Part shown: piece by piece, positions 52,106-62,165 of the stretch | Layout: each line of letters opens with the position of its first letter | How positions within the stretch are numbered: position 1 is the stretch's first letter | Source of the DNA: G963665595 sp963665595 | Lineage (GTDB): Bacteria > Actinomycetota > Coriobacteriia > Coriobacteriales > CADBOM01 | Reading direction: 5' to 3' | DNA: 64,000 nucleotides | NCBI GenBank assembly: GCA_963665595.2 | Contig: CAXXJK010000009.1 | Span: 248,001-312,000 of the forward strand | The notes under the pieces: model-generated | Told to the model about the DNA's origin: nothing | The model's input: the letters and a program-made list of their open reading frames with translations, nothing else | Database searches by the model: none | Made by a program: the position numbers and the translations under genes

Positions 52106-53179
52106 TTATTTCCTTTCTTCAAGTTCCCCTCGTAAGGCTGTGATCAAGCGTTCATTCTCTGAAGAAGTCCCCACGGTGATACGCAGACAATTTTCTAGGC
52201 CCGGCGTAGCAGAGAAATCTCGTACGAGTACTCCCCGCTTCTTATAAAGATTTTCCCATATCGCATGTGCATTCGTAAGGCGAACGAGAATATAGTTTGC
52301 CTCGCTGGGAAAAACCTGAATGCCATCCATAGCCTCAAGCGCATGCGCTAAAAGCGTTCGCTGATTCCTTATCTCCCCTACATGTTGCTCCATAAGATCC
52401 CATGCACGATACGCCTCCTCACCTACTATCTGCGCTATTCCGTCAACAGAATATGGCTGACGAACTTTAAGAAATCCTTGAATGACTGACGCAGAGGAGA
52501 GCAGGTAACCAATGCGCACGCCCGCAAGCGCAAAAGCCTTTGAAAATGTTCTCAGTATCGCCAAATTTTCGTGTTTTGAAAGCAGATCATCAAGAGATGA
52601 TCGGGAAAATTCAATATAGGCCTCATCAAGAAACACCAACGCATCGCTCGATTCAAGAATCTCTTCAAGCAGTGCGCGTTGTACACATCCCCCCGTAGGG
52701 TTATTAGGACTGGTAATCATAATTATAGACGGTTTATGTTCTTCTATGGCAGCAAGGGCGGCCGTACGGTCAATCGAGAAATCGTCGCAGCGCATAATGT
52801 CTATCACTGATGTTCCCGTAATCTGCGCATTCCCTGAGTAGACAGAAAAGGTAGGCGGAAAATTCAGAAGAGTCCGGCCAGGACCTCCCCATGCGAGAAA
52901 CAGGTTAAAAAGTAATTCATCTCCCCCGTTGCCAATAAGTATTTGATCAGGCTGAAGCCCTGTACGCGCCGCTATAGATGCGCGCAGCCTGTTAGCCAAC
53001 GGATCCGGATAACGATTGAATTCAAAAGATTCGATACGTTTGGCTACCGCCGATTGAATGGTATCGGAAAGATTTGATGGATATTCGTTAGCAGACAGTA
53101 ACGTCTCAACAGACATATAGTTAGGGTCATACGGAACCAGTCCATCAAGACGAGGTGCTGTATTAACAACGCGATCCAT
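52106..53179 (-). CDS. hisC: Histidinol-phosphate aminotransferase
   Basis: 357 residues. PLP enzyme of fold type I. LSANEYPSNLSD near the N-terminus, GGDELL cofactor loop, SPNNPTGG, and the PLP lysine in RTFSKAFALAGVRIGYLL. Within the his operon, so histidinol-phosphate is the substrate; such enzymes sometimes serve aromatic amino acids too. Confidence 0.95.
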   Translation of the reverse strand: MDRVVNTAPRLDGLVPYDPNYMSVETLLSANEYPSNLSDTIQSAVAKRIESFEFNRYPDPLANRLRASIAARTGLQPDQILIGNGGDELLFNLFLAWGGPGRTLLNFPPTFSVYSGNAQITGTSVIDIMRCDDFSIDRTAALAAIEEHKPSIIMITSPNNPTGGCVQRALLEEILESSDALVFLDEAYIEFSRSSLDDLLSKHENLAILRTFSKAFALAGVRIGYLLSSASVIQGFLKVRQPYSVDGIAQIVGEEAYRAWDLMEQHVGEIRNQRTLLAHALEAMDGIQVFPSEANYILVRLTNAHAIWENLYKKRGVLVRDFSATPGLENCLRITVGTSSENERLITALRGELEERK

Positions 53180-53181
53180 GG

Positions 53182-54480
53182 TTATTCCACCGACTCCACA
53201 AATGCTATACGCTCACGAACAGAACGTGCATGGGCGTCAAGCCCTTCCTCATCAGCAATTGTTGTAATGGTATCAGCATCAGCAGCGAGTGCCGAAAGAG
53301 AGTAGGAGATGACCGAGGTTCGCTTTATAAACGTTTCAACGGAAAGAGGGCTGGAAAAACGAGCCGTACCACTGGTTGGAAGCGTGTGGCTGGGACCAGC
53401 AATATAATCCCCCGCTGCTTCGACTGACCAAGGTCCGAGAAAAATCGCCCCCGCATTTTCAATAAGTCCCAATAATTCAAGTGGTTCCTCCATTTGAATT
53501 TCAAGATGTTCAGGAGCAATAAGATTTGCGGTGGCAATAGCACTAGAAAGATCCGGACAGATAACCGCAAGACCATTGTCACCTAAAGACGAGGTGATAA
53601 TCTCGGCACGCGGCGCATCTTCGAGCAAACGTTCAATCTCAGCCTCAACTTCATCAACCAATTCAGGATCTGTGGTGATAAGATATGTCGATGCCTGAGG
53701 ATCATGCTCCGCTTGAGCCATCATGTCGCAGGCGATAAATGTCGGTTGCGCGGTTTCATCTGCAAGAATCAGCACCTCAGAAGGGCCCGCTATCATATCA
53801 ATACCGCAGTCACCATCCACCAGTTTTTTAGCCGCTGCCACAAATATGTTGCCCGGACCAACGATCTTATCGCAGCGCGGAATCGTTGTTGTGCCATAGG
53901 CCATACCCGCAATCGCTTGCGCTCCACCACATGCATACACCTCGTCAACGCCAGCAATAGCAGCCGCAGCAAGTGTCGTCTGATCAATTGAACCTTTTTC
54001 ATTTGGTGGGGTACACATAATCACGCGGCGCACACCAGCAACTTTCGCAGGAATTACATTCATCAATACCGTTGAAGGATATTGCGCCCTACCACCCGGC
54101 ACATAAAAACCAACCGTATTGAGTGCCGTGACCTTTGTGCCTATCATTGAGCCGTCGGTGCGAACATTAAATGTCGACTGTGGGCAGCTCTTTTTTTGAA
54201 AATCGTATATTCTGGCGGCAGCGTGTCGCAAAGCCTTGACAACCTCAGGGTCAGAACCCTTAAGCGCAGCGTTCAACATATCATCAGGTACTTTGAAGTC
54301 TAGTAGGTTACAGTTATCAAAGGATAACGTGTATTTCCTTATAGCTTCATCCCCTTGCGCCCGGACATCATCAATAATTGTCTGAACAGTGGCGAGGGTG
54401 TCAGCCGAGATGACTGTCGAACGAGCAAGAAGAGCCTCATCAAAACATTGTCCATCTTCTAAAACAATAGTTCTAAGCAT
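53182..54480 (-). CDS. hisD: Histidinol dehydrogenase
   Basis: 432 residues. Oxidises histidinol to histidine in two NAD-dependent steps with zinc. GFYVPGGRAQYPSTVLMNVI, then VDEVYACGGAQAIAGMAYG, IAGPSEVLILAD, and the late GPSHTLPTSGTARF are all family signatures. Full length. 2-base gap to hisC. Confidence 0.97.
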   Translation of the reverse strand: MLRTIVLEDGQCFDEALLARSTVISADTLATVQTIIDDVRAQGDEAIRKYTLSFDNCNLLDFKVPDDMLNAALKGSDPEVVKALRHAAARIYDFQKKSCPQSTFNVRTDGSMIGTKVTALNTVGFYVPGGRAQYPSTVLMNVIPAKVAGVRRVIMCTPPNEKGSIDQTTLAAAAIAGVDEVYACGGAQAIAGMAYGTTTIPRCDKIVGPGNIFVAAAKKLVDGDCGIDMIAGPSEVLILADETAQPTFIACDMMAQAEHDPQASTYLITTDPELVDEVEAEIERLLEDAPRAEIITSSLGDNGLAVICPDLSSAIATANLIAPEHLEIQMEEPLELLGLIENAGAIFLGPWSVEAAGDYIAGPSHTLPTSGTARFSSPLSVETFIKRTSVISYSLSALAADADTITTIADEEGLDAHARSVRERIAFVESVE

Positions 54481-54488
54481 GATTTCTC

Positions 54489-55157
54489 CTAATTGCCGTT
54501 TTTGGAAACATTTGAAAGCGCAGATGCAAGAGAACGTACTCTGTTATCGACGCGAACCGCTGCGGGATTGCCAATAAAACGTGCCGTAGAATTGAACACC
54601 TCAGCAACAATACGTAGATGATTCTCGCGAAGTGTTGTGCCTGTTGCGGTAATATCAAGTATACGATCAGCCATGCCGCATAGCGGTGCAAGCTCAATAT
54701 TTCCGTGGAGCTTTATTATGTCAACCTGCGTTCCCTCGCTTGCAAAATACGCTTCTGTGATATGCGGATATTTCGTAGCTATACGCAACACCCCTAAACG
54801 ATCATAGGTGTCTTGAATATCCTCGTGAGGAGACTCTGGCTCTGCTACGACAAAGCGGCAACTACCAAACTTTAAATCGACTAGTTCAACCACATCAAGC
54901 GCAGATTCAACAATGGAATCTTTCCCACATATTGCGCAATCAGCACCACCATAAGCCACAAACACCGGTATATCAGTCGGGCGCAGAATGAGATATTCGA
55001 TATCATCTCTATAGATAACGAGCTGGCGTCCCGGATCGTTAAGACCGGTTGTATCAAGCCCAGAGCATCTCAGCATCTCGATTGACTCTTGATAAAGAGC
55101 TCCCTTAGGAATTGCTATACGTAATGCGCGAGAAACCAGAGTTCTCTCCTCAGACAT
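54489..55157 (-). CDS. hisG: ATP phosphoribosyltransferase, short form
   Basis: 222 residues from ATG 55157, set by AAGGAG upstream and the family start LRIAIPKGALYQESIEML. This short HisG lacks the C-terminal ACT-like domain and needs HisZ for activity and feedback control. DIPVFVAYGGADCAICGKD and the PRPP loop DITATGTTLRENHL are visible. Overlaps hisZ by 8 bases. Confidence 0.96.
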   Translation of the reverse strand: MSEERTLVSRALRIAIPKGALYQESIEMLRCSGLDTTGLNDPGRQLVIYRDDIEYLILRPTDIPVFVAYGGADCAICGKDSIVESALDVVELVDLKFGSCRFVVAEPESPHEDIQDTYDRLGVLRIATKYPHITEAYFASEGTQVDIIKLHGNIELAPLCGMADRILDITATGTTLRENHLRIVAEVFNSTARFIGNPAAVRVDNRVRSLASALSNVSKNGN

Positions 55158-56271
55158 TGTTTGCTCCTTTATGTTCTGCGCCACCAAGTTGAGCACAGAT
55201 ACCCTGGCGATGTAACTCAATAACCTCAGAAAAGGCACGAGATATATCTTTTGATTCGATTATGCGAATGTCTCCGATAACTTTTTCAAGACATCCTTGC
55301 TCAATCAGGGCAGCCATGATTCGCTCAAGCGAAAAGGCAAACCCAGCCGCAGGAGCCTTCTTCCCAAAGGATGCCAAAAGGCGATCGTATCGTCCTCCCC
55401 CGCCAAGAGGTTTGCCATATCCAGGAGCATAAGCTTCCATCACAAAACCGGTATAGTAATCAAGAGAGCTAACAATGGAAAAATCTACTACTACCTGGTC
55501 AGCTACACCGGCAATTTCAAGTAACTCCCACGTACGCTCCATTTCCGCAAGAGCGGTTGGCAAACCGAGATGCTCCATCAACTGCCGGATACGAACAAAC
55601 GCTTCTTTTCCCCCATTTATGCGTATGAGTTCAGACAGCGCCTCGCTGAGAGAAGTATCAATTCCTGACTCGCGTGCAAGAGAATCAAGCGCGACAATAT
55701 TTGAGGTATGAAATGCTTCAAATATCGCCTCATTCCACGCCACATCGCGTCCGCACGCTTCAACAAATCCCCTGAGAACATCTACCGAACAGAGGGCTAC
55801 ACGAAAATCTTTGAGACCGCATGCTCGGAGAGATTCTACGAAAATGGTAATAACTTCAGCATCGGCAGCGGGGCCATCAACGCCAATAGATTCAATACCA
55901 ATTTGCGTAAATTCTCGTGCCTGTCCACGAAGAGATTCTTGTTCCCTGAACACGGGTAAAGCATAGCGAAGCCTGAAGGGGGCCTGTTTGATATCAAGAC
56001 GAGATGCAACAAGGCGCGCCACGGGCAACGTTACGTCAGGCCTGAGAACAAGGAGCAGGGAGTCCGTGTCAAAAAGTTGAAATGTTGAGTTACTAACATG
56101 CGAGGCTGTTTCAAGCACCGACAAAACTTCAAGAGTTGGTGTTTCAATAGGAGCATAACCCCAGAGTTCACAAACCTCTTGAACGTGTTGAACCAACTGT
56201 TCACGGATGCGCGCTTCTTGAGGAAGCACATCTTTAAAACCTCGCGGAGTCACCGCTTTCATACAAACCAT
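55150..56271 (-). CDS. hisZ: ATP phosphoribosyltransferase regulatory subunit
   Basis: 373 residues (370 if the ATG three codons in, at 56262, is used). Histidyl-tRNA-synthetase-like catalytic core without the anticodon-binding domain. TPRGFKDVLPQEARIREQL, VLRPDVTLPVARLVASRL and GGGGRYDRLLASFGKKAPAA are seen, the last being class II motif 3 territory. It pairs with the short HisG next to it, sensing histidine. First gene of hisZGDCBHAFIE-modD. Confidence 0.93.
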   Translation of the reverse strand: MVCMKAVTPRGFKDVLPQEARIREQLVQHVQEVCELWGYAPIETPTLEVLSVLETASHVSNSTFQLFDTDSLLLVLRPDVTLPVARLVASRLDIKQAPFRLRYALPVFREQESLRGQAREFTQIGIESIGVDGPAADAEVITIFVESLRACGLKDFRVALCSVDVLRGFVEACGRDVAWNEAIFEAFHTSNIVALDSLARESGIDTSLSEALSELIRINGGKEAFVRIRQLMEHLGLPTALAEMERTWELLEIAGVADQVVVDFSIVSSLDYYTGFVMEAYAPGYGKPLGGGGRYDRLLASFGKKAPAAGFAFSLERIMAALIEQGCLEKVIGDIRIIESKDISRAFSEVIELHRQGICAQLGGAEHKGANNV

Positions 56272-56321
56272 CCCATCAGTATCCTGCGTATAGTATTGTC
56301 ATGCTGTCGATTCTTACTGTA

Positions 56322-56371
56322 CTGAATGGTCATACTATATCACAGTAGAGTGATATAGTATGACCATTCAG
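56322..56371. repeat. Perfect 22-bp inverted repeat between dnaE and hisZ
   Basis: Arms 56322-56343 and 56350-56371 are exact complements around a six-base loop. It lies 39 bases after the dnaE stop and about 50 bases before hisZ. No U-tract on either side. Probably the end of the cimA-yerC-dnaE transcript, or an operator for the his operon. No histidine-codon leader was found here. Confidence 0.85.
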
Positions 56372-56410
56372 CTTTCTCCATGAATCATCCCCAGACAGGT
56401 GTGCATACAA

Positions 56411-59400
56411 TCATATGATCGCTTGTTCACCGACAAGATCGGCAATCTGAGAAAGCATACCCCGAGAACGCGCATTAACGGTCACGGGTAATTCCGCTCT
56501 AAGACGCCTTCCGTCGCTTTGTATTACCTCAAGAGTAACCGGATCAGAACCAGGATAGCAAAGAAAGATTGTGTTTAACTGGGTCGATACCACTTGGTTA
56601 AATGAATCAGACGAGATACGTAACGATAATTGTGGCCGCCCTTCATCTTTTTTACTAAGCTCCAGAAGTTCCATTGCCGATACCTTGAATTGTTCGCCTC
56701 GATCCGTGCGTTCATAACGACCTCTCACCTTCACAATTATATCGTCAGAAAGATAATTCTCTGCATCATGATATGACTGCGGAAATAAAACGCACGAAAG
56801 AGATCCTTCCATATCTTCAAGGGTAAAAACGGCCATCTTATCGCCCTTTTTTGTGATCTTTATCTGAATGGCTGTACACATGCCCGCAAGAACAATGTCT
56901 TTGTTTTCTGGAATGTGTACTACTTCATCATCAGAATCAATGGTATCAGCAAACCCCTCATCGTCACTTCCGCTCTGTCCGAAAAGTCCCAGAGAAAATT
57001 CAGAAATTCGTTGAAGCACATGAGTATAGGGAGAAAGAGGGTGATCGGAGACATACATCTGAAGTGTTTCTTTTTCATAGGCCAGTTTGATATCTCGATC
57101 CCATTCGACGCTATCCGGGCAAGGAATAACTTCCTGAAAAACGGCTGATGCCTCATCATCAAAAGTATCGAAAAGAGAAAATTGTCCGATGTCACGATCT
57201 CTATGTTTCTTTGCCGCAGACTCCATCAATCCATCTTCAACGATGAATTTCATCATCTGACGACGGGTATAGCCTGTCGAATCAAATGCACCAGCTTTGA
57301 TAAGATGTTCGACTGATTTTTTATTATAATCTTTTGTCGACACGCGATAAACAAAATCATGTAACGAGGAAAACGGACCATTCGCCTCACGCTCAGCTAT
57401 AATCGCATCCGCAACTGCTTGCCCCACACCACGAATACCAGCAAGCCCAAAACGAATACCGTCTGCAGTCGGCGTGAAATCACGCCGCGAAGAATTTACA
57501 TCAGGAGGAAGAACATTTATACCGTCTGCTTTACAGGCTTGAATATAGTGAATAAGCTTTTCGTTACGACCGGTAAAACTCGTGAGAACCGCCGCCATAA
57601 ACTCAATCGGATAATGAGCCTTCAGAGATGCCGTCTGCATTGCAATAATGGCATAGGCAGCAGAATGGGATTTATTGAACGCATATTCTGCAAAAGCAAG
57701 GACATCATCCCATATCTTTTGAGCTATTTTGCGGTCATAGCCGTTACGCTCAGCGCCGTTTAACCAATGATCTTCCATTGTTTCACGATTACCATCCGCC
57801 CAGTCATAGATTTTGACCTTCATAAGGTCAACCTTCTTCTTAGCAACCGCCTTACGTACGATATCGGACTCTCCAACGGTAAATCCAGACATCTGTGTCG
57901 ATATCTGCATGACCTGTTCCTGATAAACAATTGTTCCGTAGGTTGGTTCAAGAATTTCCCTGAGTCTATCATCGTAATACACAATACGTTTGCGCCCCAG
58001 TTTGCGTGCCACAAAGTCATCGACCATGCCAGCATTTAAGGGACCAGGACGATATAACGCAAGCACAGCCACGATATCAGAGTAACAGTCCGGTTTCATA
58101 TTTTTAAGCAACGCACGCATGCCCTCAGACTCCACCTGGAACAAGCCCTCGGTGTCGCCACGTGCAAATAATTCGAAACTGGCAGGATCTTCGATATCAA
58201 TCTTATCAAGATCAATAGCGACTCCCCGTGTTTCTAGAATATATTTCTTGGCTGTAGAAAGAACCGTCAAGGTGCGAAGACCCAGAAAGTCCATCTTGAG
58301 AAGACCCAGATCTGCGGTATGCGTTCCGTCATACTGGGTAATAATCACGCCACCTTTTGTGTCATATTTAACAGGGACATGCTGTTGAACCGAATCCCGG
58401 CAGATAATGACTGCCGAAGCATGAACACCTTCTCCCCGCAACGTACCCTCTATCTTAAGAGCAGCATCGACGATTTCTTTTACCTCGGGGTCACTCTTAT
58501 AGGCCTCGATGAGATCGCCACTTCGAAATTCGCTTTGTTTAGGATCATCTGATTTGCCCAAAGCACCCTTGAGGGTAAGACCGAGCCCGGGAATCATCTT
58601 AGTAATCTGAAGAGCTTTATTGACGGGATAATCAAGTACACGCGCCGCATCCTGAACGGCTTGTTTGGCCTTCATCGTACCGAAGGTAATCACGTGAGCA
58701 ATCTTGTCGTCACCGTACACGTCACGACAGTGTTGAATGACATCGAGGCGCCGCTCATCGTCAAAGTCCATATCGATATCAGGCATTTCCGTGCGTTCAG
58801 GAGAAAGAAAACGTTCAAAGATGAGATCATTTTCAAGAGGATCAAAGGTAGTTATATCAAGAGCGTACGAGATTATTGAACCGGCCGCCGAACCACGTCC
58901 CGGACCGACACCAATACCATTTTGCTTTGCCCATCTTGAAAATTCCTGAACCACCAGAAAATATGCGGCAAAACCCTTACTGCATATGATGTTATATTCG
59001 TGTTCGAATCGCTCCATTACTTCAGGAGATAGAGGATCACCATAGCGTTCCTTAAGGCCGATAAGAGCTTCTTTGCGCAACTGAGTCTCATTGGTTTCGC
59101 CCTCAGGCAACGGAATGGTGGGGAGTACGATGTCTTTCTCTATTACCACATTACATTTTTCCGCTACTTCAACTGTGTTATCGCAGGCTTCGGGAAAATC
59201 TTTGAACATGATTCGCATCTCATCTTCGCTTTTCATGTACAATTCATGGCTCTGAAAGCGAAGTCTGTCTTGATCATTAAGCTTTTTGTTCATGCCTATG
59301 CACCACATGATATCCTGAGCTTCCCAATCCTGTTTTTCAAGGTAATGGAAGTCGTTGGTGGCGATAAGCTTTATATCTAGCTCATGAGCAAGTTGTGCCA

Positions 59401-59998
59401 TCGTACGGTTAAATTGATTCTGAGGCACACCCATGTCATCTTTATCACGATCGTTAACCTTGTAATTGTAGTCTTGGTTTTGGATCTCAATATAGAAATC
59501 ACCTGGCTCAAAAAGATCGGCGAGTTTACGTGCCCACCTTTTTGCTTCATCATATTGGCCCAGAAGTACGTTGCGCGAAACGATCCCCGCAATACATGCT
59601 GAAGTCCCAATAAGCCCCTTGCTATGCGCCTGAAGTGATTCATAAGTCACACGAGGCTTATAATAAAAACCTTCCACGGCCGCCTCAGACACAATAGTCA
59701 TGAGATTCCGATAGCCCTCGTTATTCTTAGCCAAAAGAATCATGTGATAGAGTTGGGGGTAGCCATTGCGTGGAAGCGAAGAATCCGCGGAAAAATATAT
59801 CTCGCAACCAATGATCGGCTTGACCCCTTCCGCCTCACAGGCAGCAACAAAAGCGGGGACTCCATACATATACCCATGATCGGTGATTGCAATTGCCGAC
59901 ATACCAAACTCCCGAGCACGTTTGGCCATCGCTTTTACCTTAGTGGCACCGTCAAGAAGTGAGTACTCGGTATGATTATGAAGATGAATAAATGCCAT
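56411..59998 (-). CDS. dnaE: DNA polymerase III alpha subunit
   Basis: 1195 residues from ATG 59998 (a TTG six codons earlier is possible). Main replicative polymerase. PHP domain at the start (MAFIHLHNHTEYSLLDG; AITDHGYMYGV). The catalytic core has GVGPGRGSAAGSIISYAL and PDIDMDFDDERR with the active-site aspartates, then AEYAFNKSHSAAYAIIAMQT. A helix-hairpin-helix near residue 860 and a C-terminal OB fold (AGMCTAIQIKITKKGDKM). DnaE1 type, no frameshift over 3.6 kb. Confidence 0.97.
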   Translation of the reverse strand: MAFIHLHNHTEYSLLDGATKVKAMAKRAREFGMSAIAITDHGYMYGVPAFVAACEAEGVKPIIGCEIYFSADSSLPRNGYPQLYHMILLAKNNEGYRNLMTIVSEAAVEGFYYKPRVTYESLQAHSKGLIGTSACIAGIVSRNVLLGQYDEAKRWARKLADLFEPGDFYIEIQNQDYNYKVNDRDKDDMGVPQNQFNRTMAQLAHELDIKLIATNDFHYLEKQDWEAQDIMWCIGMNKKLNDQDRLRFQSHELYMKSEDEMRIMFKDFPEACDNTVEVAEKCNVVIEKDIVLPTIPLPEGETNETQLRKEALIGLKERYGDPLSPEVMERFEHEYNIICSKGFAAYFLVVQEFSRWAKQNGIGVGPGRGSAAGSIISYALDITTFDPLENDLIFERFLSPERTEMPDIDMDFDDERRLDVIQHCRDVYGDDKIAHVITFGTMKAKQAVQDAARVLDYPVNKALQITKMIPGLGLTLKGALGKSDDPKQSEFRSGDLIEAYKSDPEVKEIVDAALKIEGTLRGEGVHASAVIICRDSVQQHVPVKYDTKGGVIITQYDGTHTADLGLLKMDFLGLRTLTVLSTAKKYILETRGVAIDLDKIDIEDPASFELFARGDTEGLFQVESEGMRALLKNMKPDCYSDIVAVLALYRPGPLNAGMVDDFVARKLGRKRIVYYDDRLREILEPTYGTIVYQEQVMQISTQMSGFTVGESDIVRKAVAKKKVDLMKVKIYDWADGNRETMEDHWLNGAERNGYDRKIAQKIWDDVLAFAEYAFNKSHSAAYAIIAMQTASLKAHYPIEFMAAVLTSFTGRNEKLIHYIQACKADGINVLPPDVNSSRRDFTPTADGIRFGLAGIRGVGQAVADAIIAEREANGPFSSLHDFVYRVSTKDYNKKSVEHLIKAGAFDSTGYTRRQMMKFIVEDGLMESAAKKHRDRDIGQFSLFDTFDDEASAVFQEVIPCPDSVEWDRDIKLAYEKETLQMYVSDHPLSPYTHVLQRISEFSLGLFGQSGSDDEGFADTIDSDDEVVHIPENKDIVLAGMCTAIQIKITKKGDKMAVFTLEDMEGSLSCVLFPQSYHDAENYLSDDIIVKVRGRYERTDRGEQFKVSAMELLELSKKDEGRPQLSLRISSDSFNQVVSTQLNTIFLCYPGSDPVTLEVIQSDGRRLRAELPVTVNARSRGMLSQIADLVGEQAII

Positions 59999-60050
59999 AG
60001 CGTAGTCGTCTCTCAATCAAAAAGCAATAGAAATTATTTGCACCAGACCG

Positions 60051-60350
60051 TTAATTGTTACCATTTTCAAGTATTTCATCAAGCGCATAGCGGTAACCGC
60101 CAGCACCATAGTTAAGCGACTTCGACACACGAGCAATGGTCGTGGCAGAAGCACCCGTTTGTTCCTGAATAAGAGCGTATGAAGCCCCTTTGTTCAATAA
60201 CTGCGCAACACGCAAGCGCTGAGCCATCTCGTGCACTTCACGAATCGTACAGCAATCTTCGAGCAGTGCTGATATCTTGTCGGGATCATCTATTGCAGCA
60301 AGCGTGACGCAAAGAGTCTGTACCTCTTCGCTATATACTCTTTTGTCCAT
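60051..60350 (-). CDS. YerC/YecD family TrpR-like regulator
   Basis: 99 residues. Helical TrpR-superfamily protein with helix-turn-helix GASYALIQEQTGASATTIAR followed by VSKSLNYGAGGY, the family hallmark. Target genes are not known; in other Gram-positive bacteria it lies near DNA-metabolism genes. Here it is between cimA (26 bases) and dnaE, so it could regulate either. Confidence 0.88.
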   Translation of the reverse strand: MDKRVYSEEVQTLCVTLAAIDDPDKISALLEDCCTIREVHEMAQRLRVAQLLNKGASYALIQEQTGASATTIARVSKSLNYGAGGYRYALDEILENGNN

Positions 60351-60376
60351 CAGGTATCGTACCGCCCTTCATGCAT

Positions 60377-62002
60377 TTAATCGTATGAGCACGATGAACC
60401 ATCGGTTTTAGCGATTGCCGCAGGCCTGACCGCACCTATTGTCAGCCCATATACAATAGAGTCAACAAGCGCCATCCATGATGCTTCAATTATGTTTTCA
60501 GAAACTCCCACTGTTCCCCATGAATTATGTCCGTCACTTGACTGAACTAGCACACGGGTAACCGCATCGGTGCCAAGCGACTCATCGAGCACACGCACCT
60601 TATAGTCAGTAAGGTTGATGGTTGTAACTTCAGGATAAAATTGGGTGATTGCTTTGCGTAGCGCAACGTCCAACGCATTTACCGGACCATTTCCCTCACC
60701 CGTCGCAATAAAACGCTCGTCTCCCACATGAATTTTAATGGTCGCTTCGGTCATCACGCCCCCGTCGGCCTGTTTATCGGCAATAACGCGGAAGGATTCG
60801 AGTTGAAAGTATTCTGATTTCAGATTTACATGGCGCTCAATAAGCAAGGCAAGGGATCCATCTGCAAGTTCATATGAATAACCCTCATGTTCACGCTGTT
60901 TAATATCAGAAAGAATCGCCTCTGCATTTAAACTATCATCCTTAAGATCAATGTCAAATTCTCGTGCCTTGCTTATGAGAGAGGCGCGACCAGCCAATTC
61001 GCTTACCACCACATGGGTATGGTTTCCTATAATCTCCGGATCGATGTGTTCATATGCGCCCTGAAGCCGCTCTTGAGCCGCTCCATGCATGCCGCCTTTA
61101 TGAGCAAACGCAGCTGAGCCAACATAGGGGTGCTGGGGACTCAGCGAATCATTGAACACCGCAGCAACGTAGTGCGAGACATCCGTCAACGTCTTAAGAC
61201 TTTCCCGATCAACAACCTCTTCTCCCATCTTCAGTATAAGATTAGGAATAAGAGTTGTAAGATCTGCGTTTCCAACGCGTTCACCATAACCATTGATGGT
61301 CCCTTGGACATAGGTGACACCGGCATCAACTGCCATAATAGAATTTGCAACAGCACAGCCGCAGTCATCGTGCGCATGAATGCCCAACGATACATTTGAA
61401 AACCCTTGAGCATCAAGAAAGTCGCGCGTGTCAGTAACGATGGAAGAAATTTTTGAAGGCAGAGAGCCGCCGTTAGTATCGCACAGCACAATAAGCATTG
61501 CCCCCGCATGAGCAGCAGCGAGAATTACCTCACGTGCATAGTTTCGATCAAAATCATATCCGTCAAAATAATGCTCAGCGTCAAAATGAACTTCCCTATC
61601 ATGCGCTCTTAAAAATCCGATTGAATCCTTCACCATCCGGAGGTTTTCTCTGCTTGTTGTTTCTAGTACTGCTTCAACTTGTCCTCGGTGAGCTTTACCA
61701 ACAATATTTGCAATGTGACACTCACATGAGATCAGTTTTGCAAGACCGGCGTCTGCCTCTGCGGCAACATTTTTCTTGCATGTTGAACCAAATGCGACAA
61801 TGCGTGCCTGATTAAGCTGAACCGAATTCAGTCTCCTGAAAAGTTCTGAGTCTTTGGAATTTGAGGCAGGATAGCCCGCTTCAATGAATGGTATGCCGAA
61901 AACATCAAGCGCCTTAATAATGCGAAGCTTGTCTTCGACCGTCAAGGAAACCCCTTCGCGCTGAGAGCCATCACGCAATGTCGTATCGTATAGATATATC
62001 AT
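60377..62002 (-). CDS. cimA: (R)-citramalate synthase
   Basis: 541 residues from ATG 62002 with GAGGAGG upstream. HMGL-like TIM barrel: LYDTTLRDGSQREGVSLTVE at the start, metal-binding GIHAHDDCGCAVANSI, and YGERVGNADLTTLIPN. The long C-terminal part matches the LeuA regulatory domain. Condenses pyruvate with acetyl-CoA; LeuCD and LeuB can turn the product into 2-oxobutyrate for isoleucine. The GSQREG signature separates CimA from LeuA (GEQSPG). Confidence 0.92.
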   Translation of the reverse strand: MIYLYDTTLRDGSQREGVSLTVEDKLRIIKALDVFGIPFIEAGYPASNSKDSELFRRLNSVQLNQARIVAFGSTCKKNVAAEADAGLAKLISCECHIANIVGKAHRGQVEAVLETTSRENLRMVKDSIGFLRAHDREVHFDAEHYFDGYDFDRNYAREVILAAAHAGAMLIVLCDTNGGSLPSKISSIVTDTRDFLDAQGFSNVSLGIHAHDDCGCAVANSIMAVDAGVTYVQGTINGYGERVGNADLTTLIPNLILKMGEEVVDRESLKTLTDVSHYVAAVFNDSLSPQHPYVGSAAFAHKGGMHGAAQERLQGAYEHIDPEIIGNHTHVVVSELAGRASLISKAREFDIDLKDDSLNAEAILSDIKQREHEGYSYELADGSLALLIERHVNLKSEYFQLESFRVIADKQADGGVMTEATIKIHVGDERFIATGEGNGPVNALDVALRKAITQFYPEVTTINLTDYKVRVLDESLGTDAVTRVLVQSSDGHNSWGTVGVSENIIEASWMALVDSIVYGLTIGAVRPAAIAKTDGSSCSYD

Positions 62003-62094
62003 GGGATCCTCCTCGCTGAAGATCATATGTCTTTAATTCTACTAGGCAAGAGTGTGACAAAGAACCAAATCACATAAAATGTCACTATCACGGT

Positions 62095-62144
62095 AAGAAA
62101 AAATCAAAACAGGGCCCCACCATACTCATCATGAGGCCCTGTTT
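62095..62144 (-). terminator. Intrinsic terminator after ilvE
   Basis: A 10-base-pair perfect stem (AAACAGGGCC and its complement; 62107-62116 with 62135-62144) with an 18-base loop. On the minus strand it is followed by TTTGATTTTTTC. It lies about 20 bases beyond the corrected ilvE stop, separating it from cimA. Confidence 0.75.
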
Positions 62145-62165
62145 GCTTACCAAAAAACCAAGAAA

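Noticed and set aside
56272..56410. A histidine leader peptide before hisZ, by analogy with the leu leader
   Set aside because: No open frame with a run of histidine codons was found on the minus strand here.
62054..62085. Inverted repeat GTGACA-N20-TGTCAC upstream of cimA
   Set aside because: Only six-base arms with a 20-base gap; too likely by chance in AT-rich DNA.
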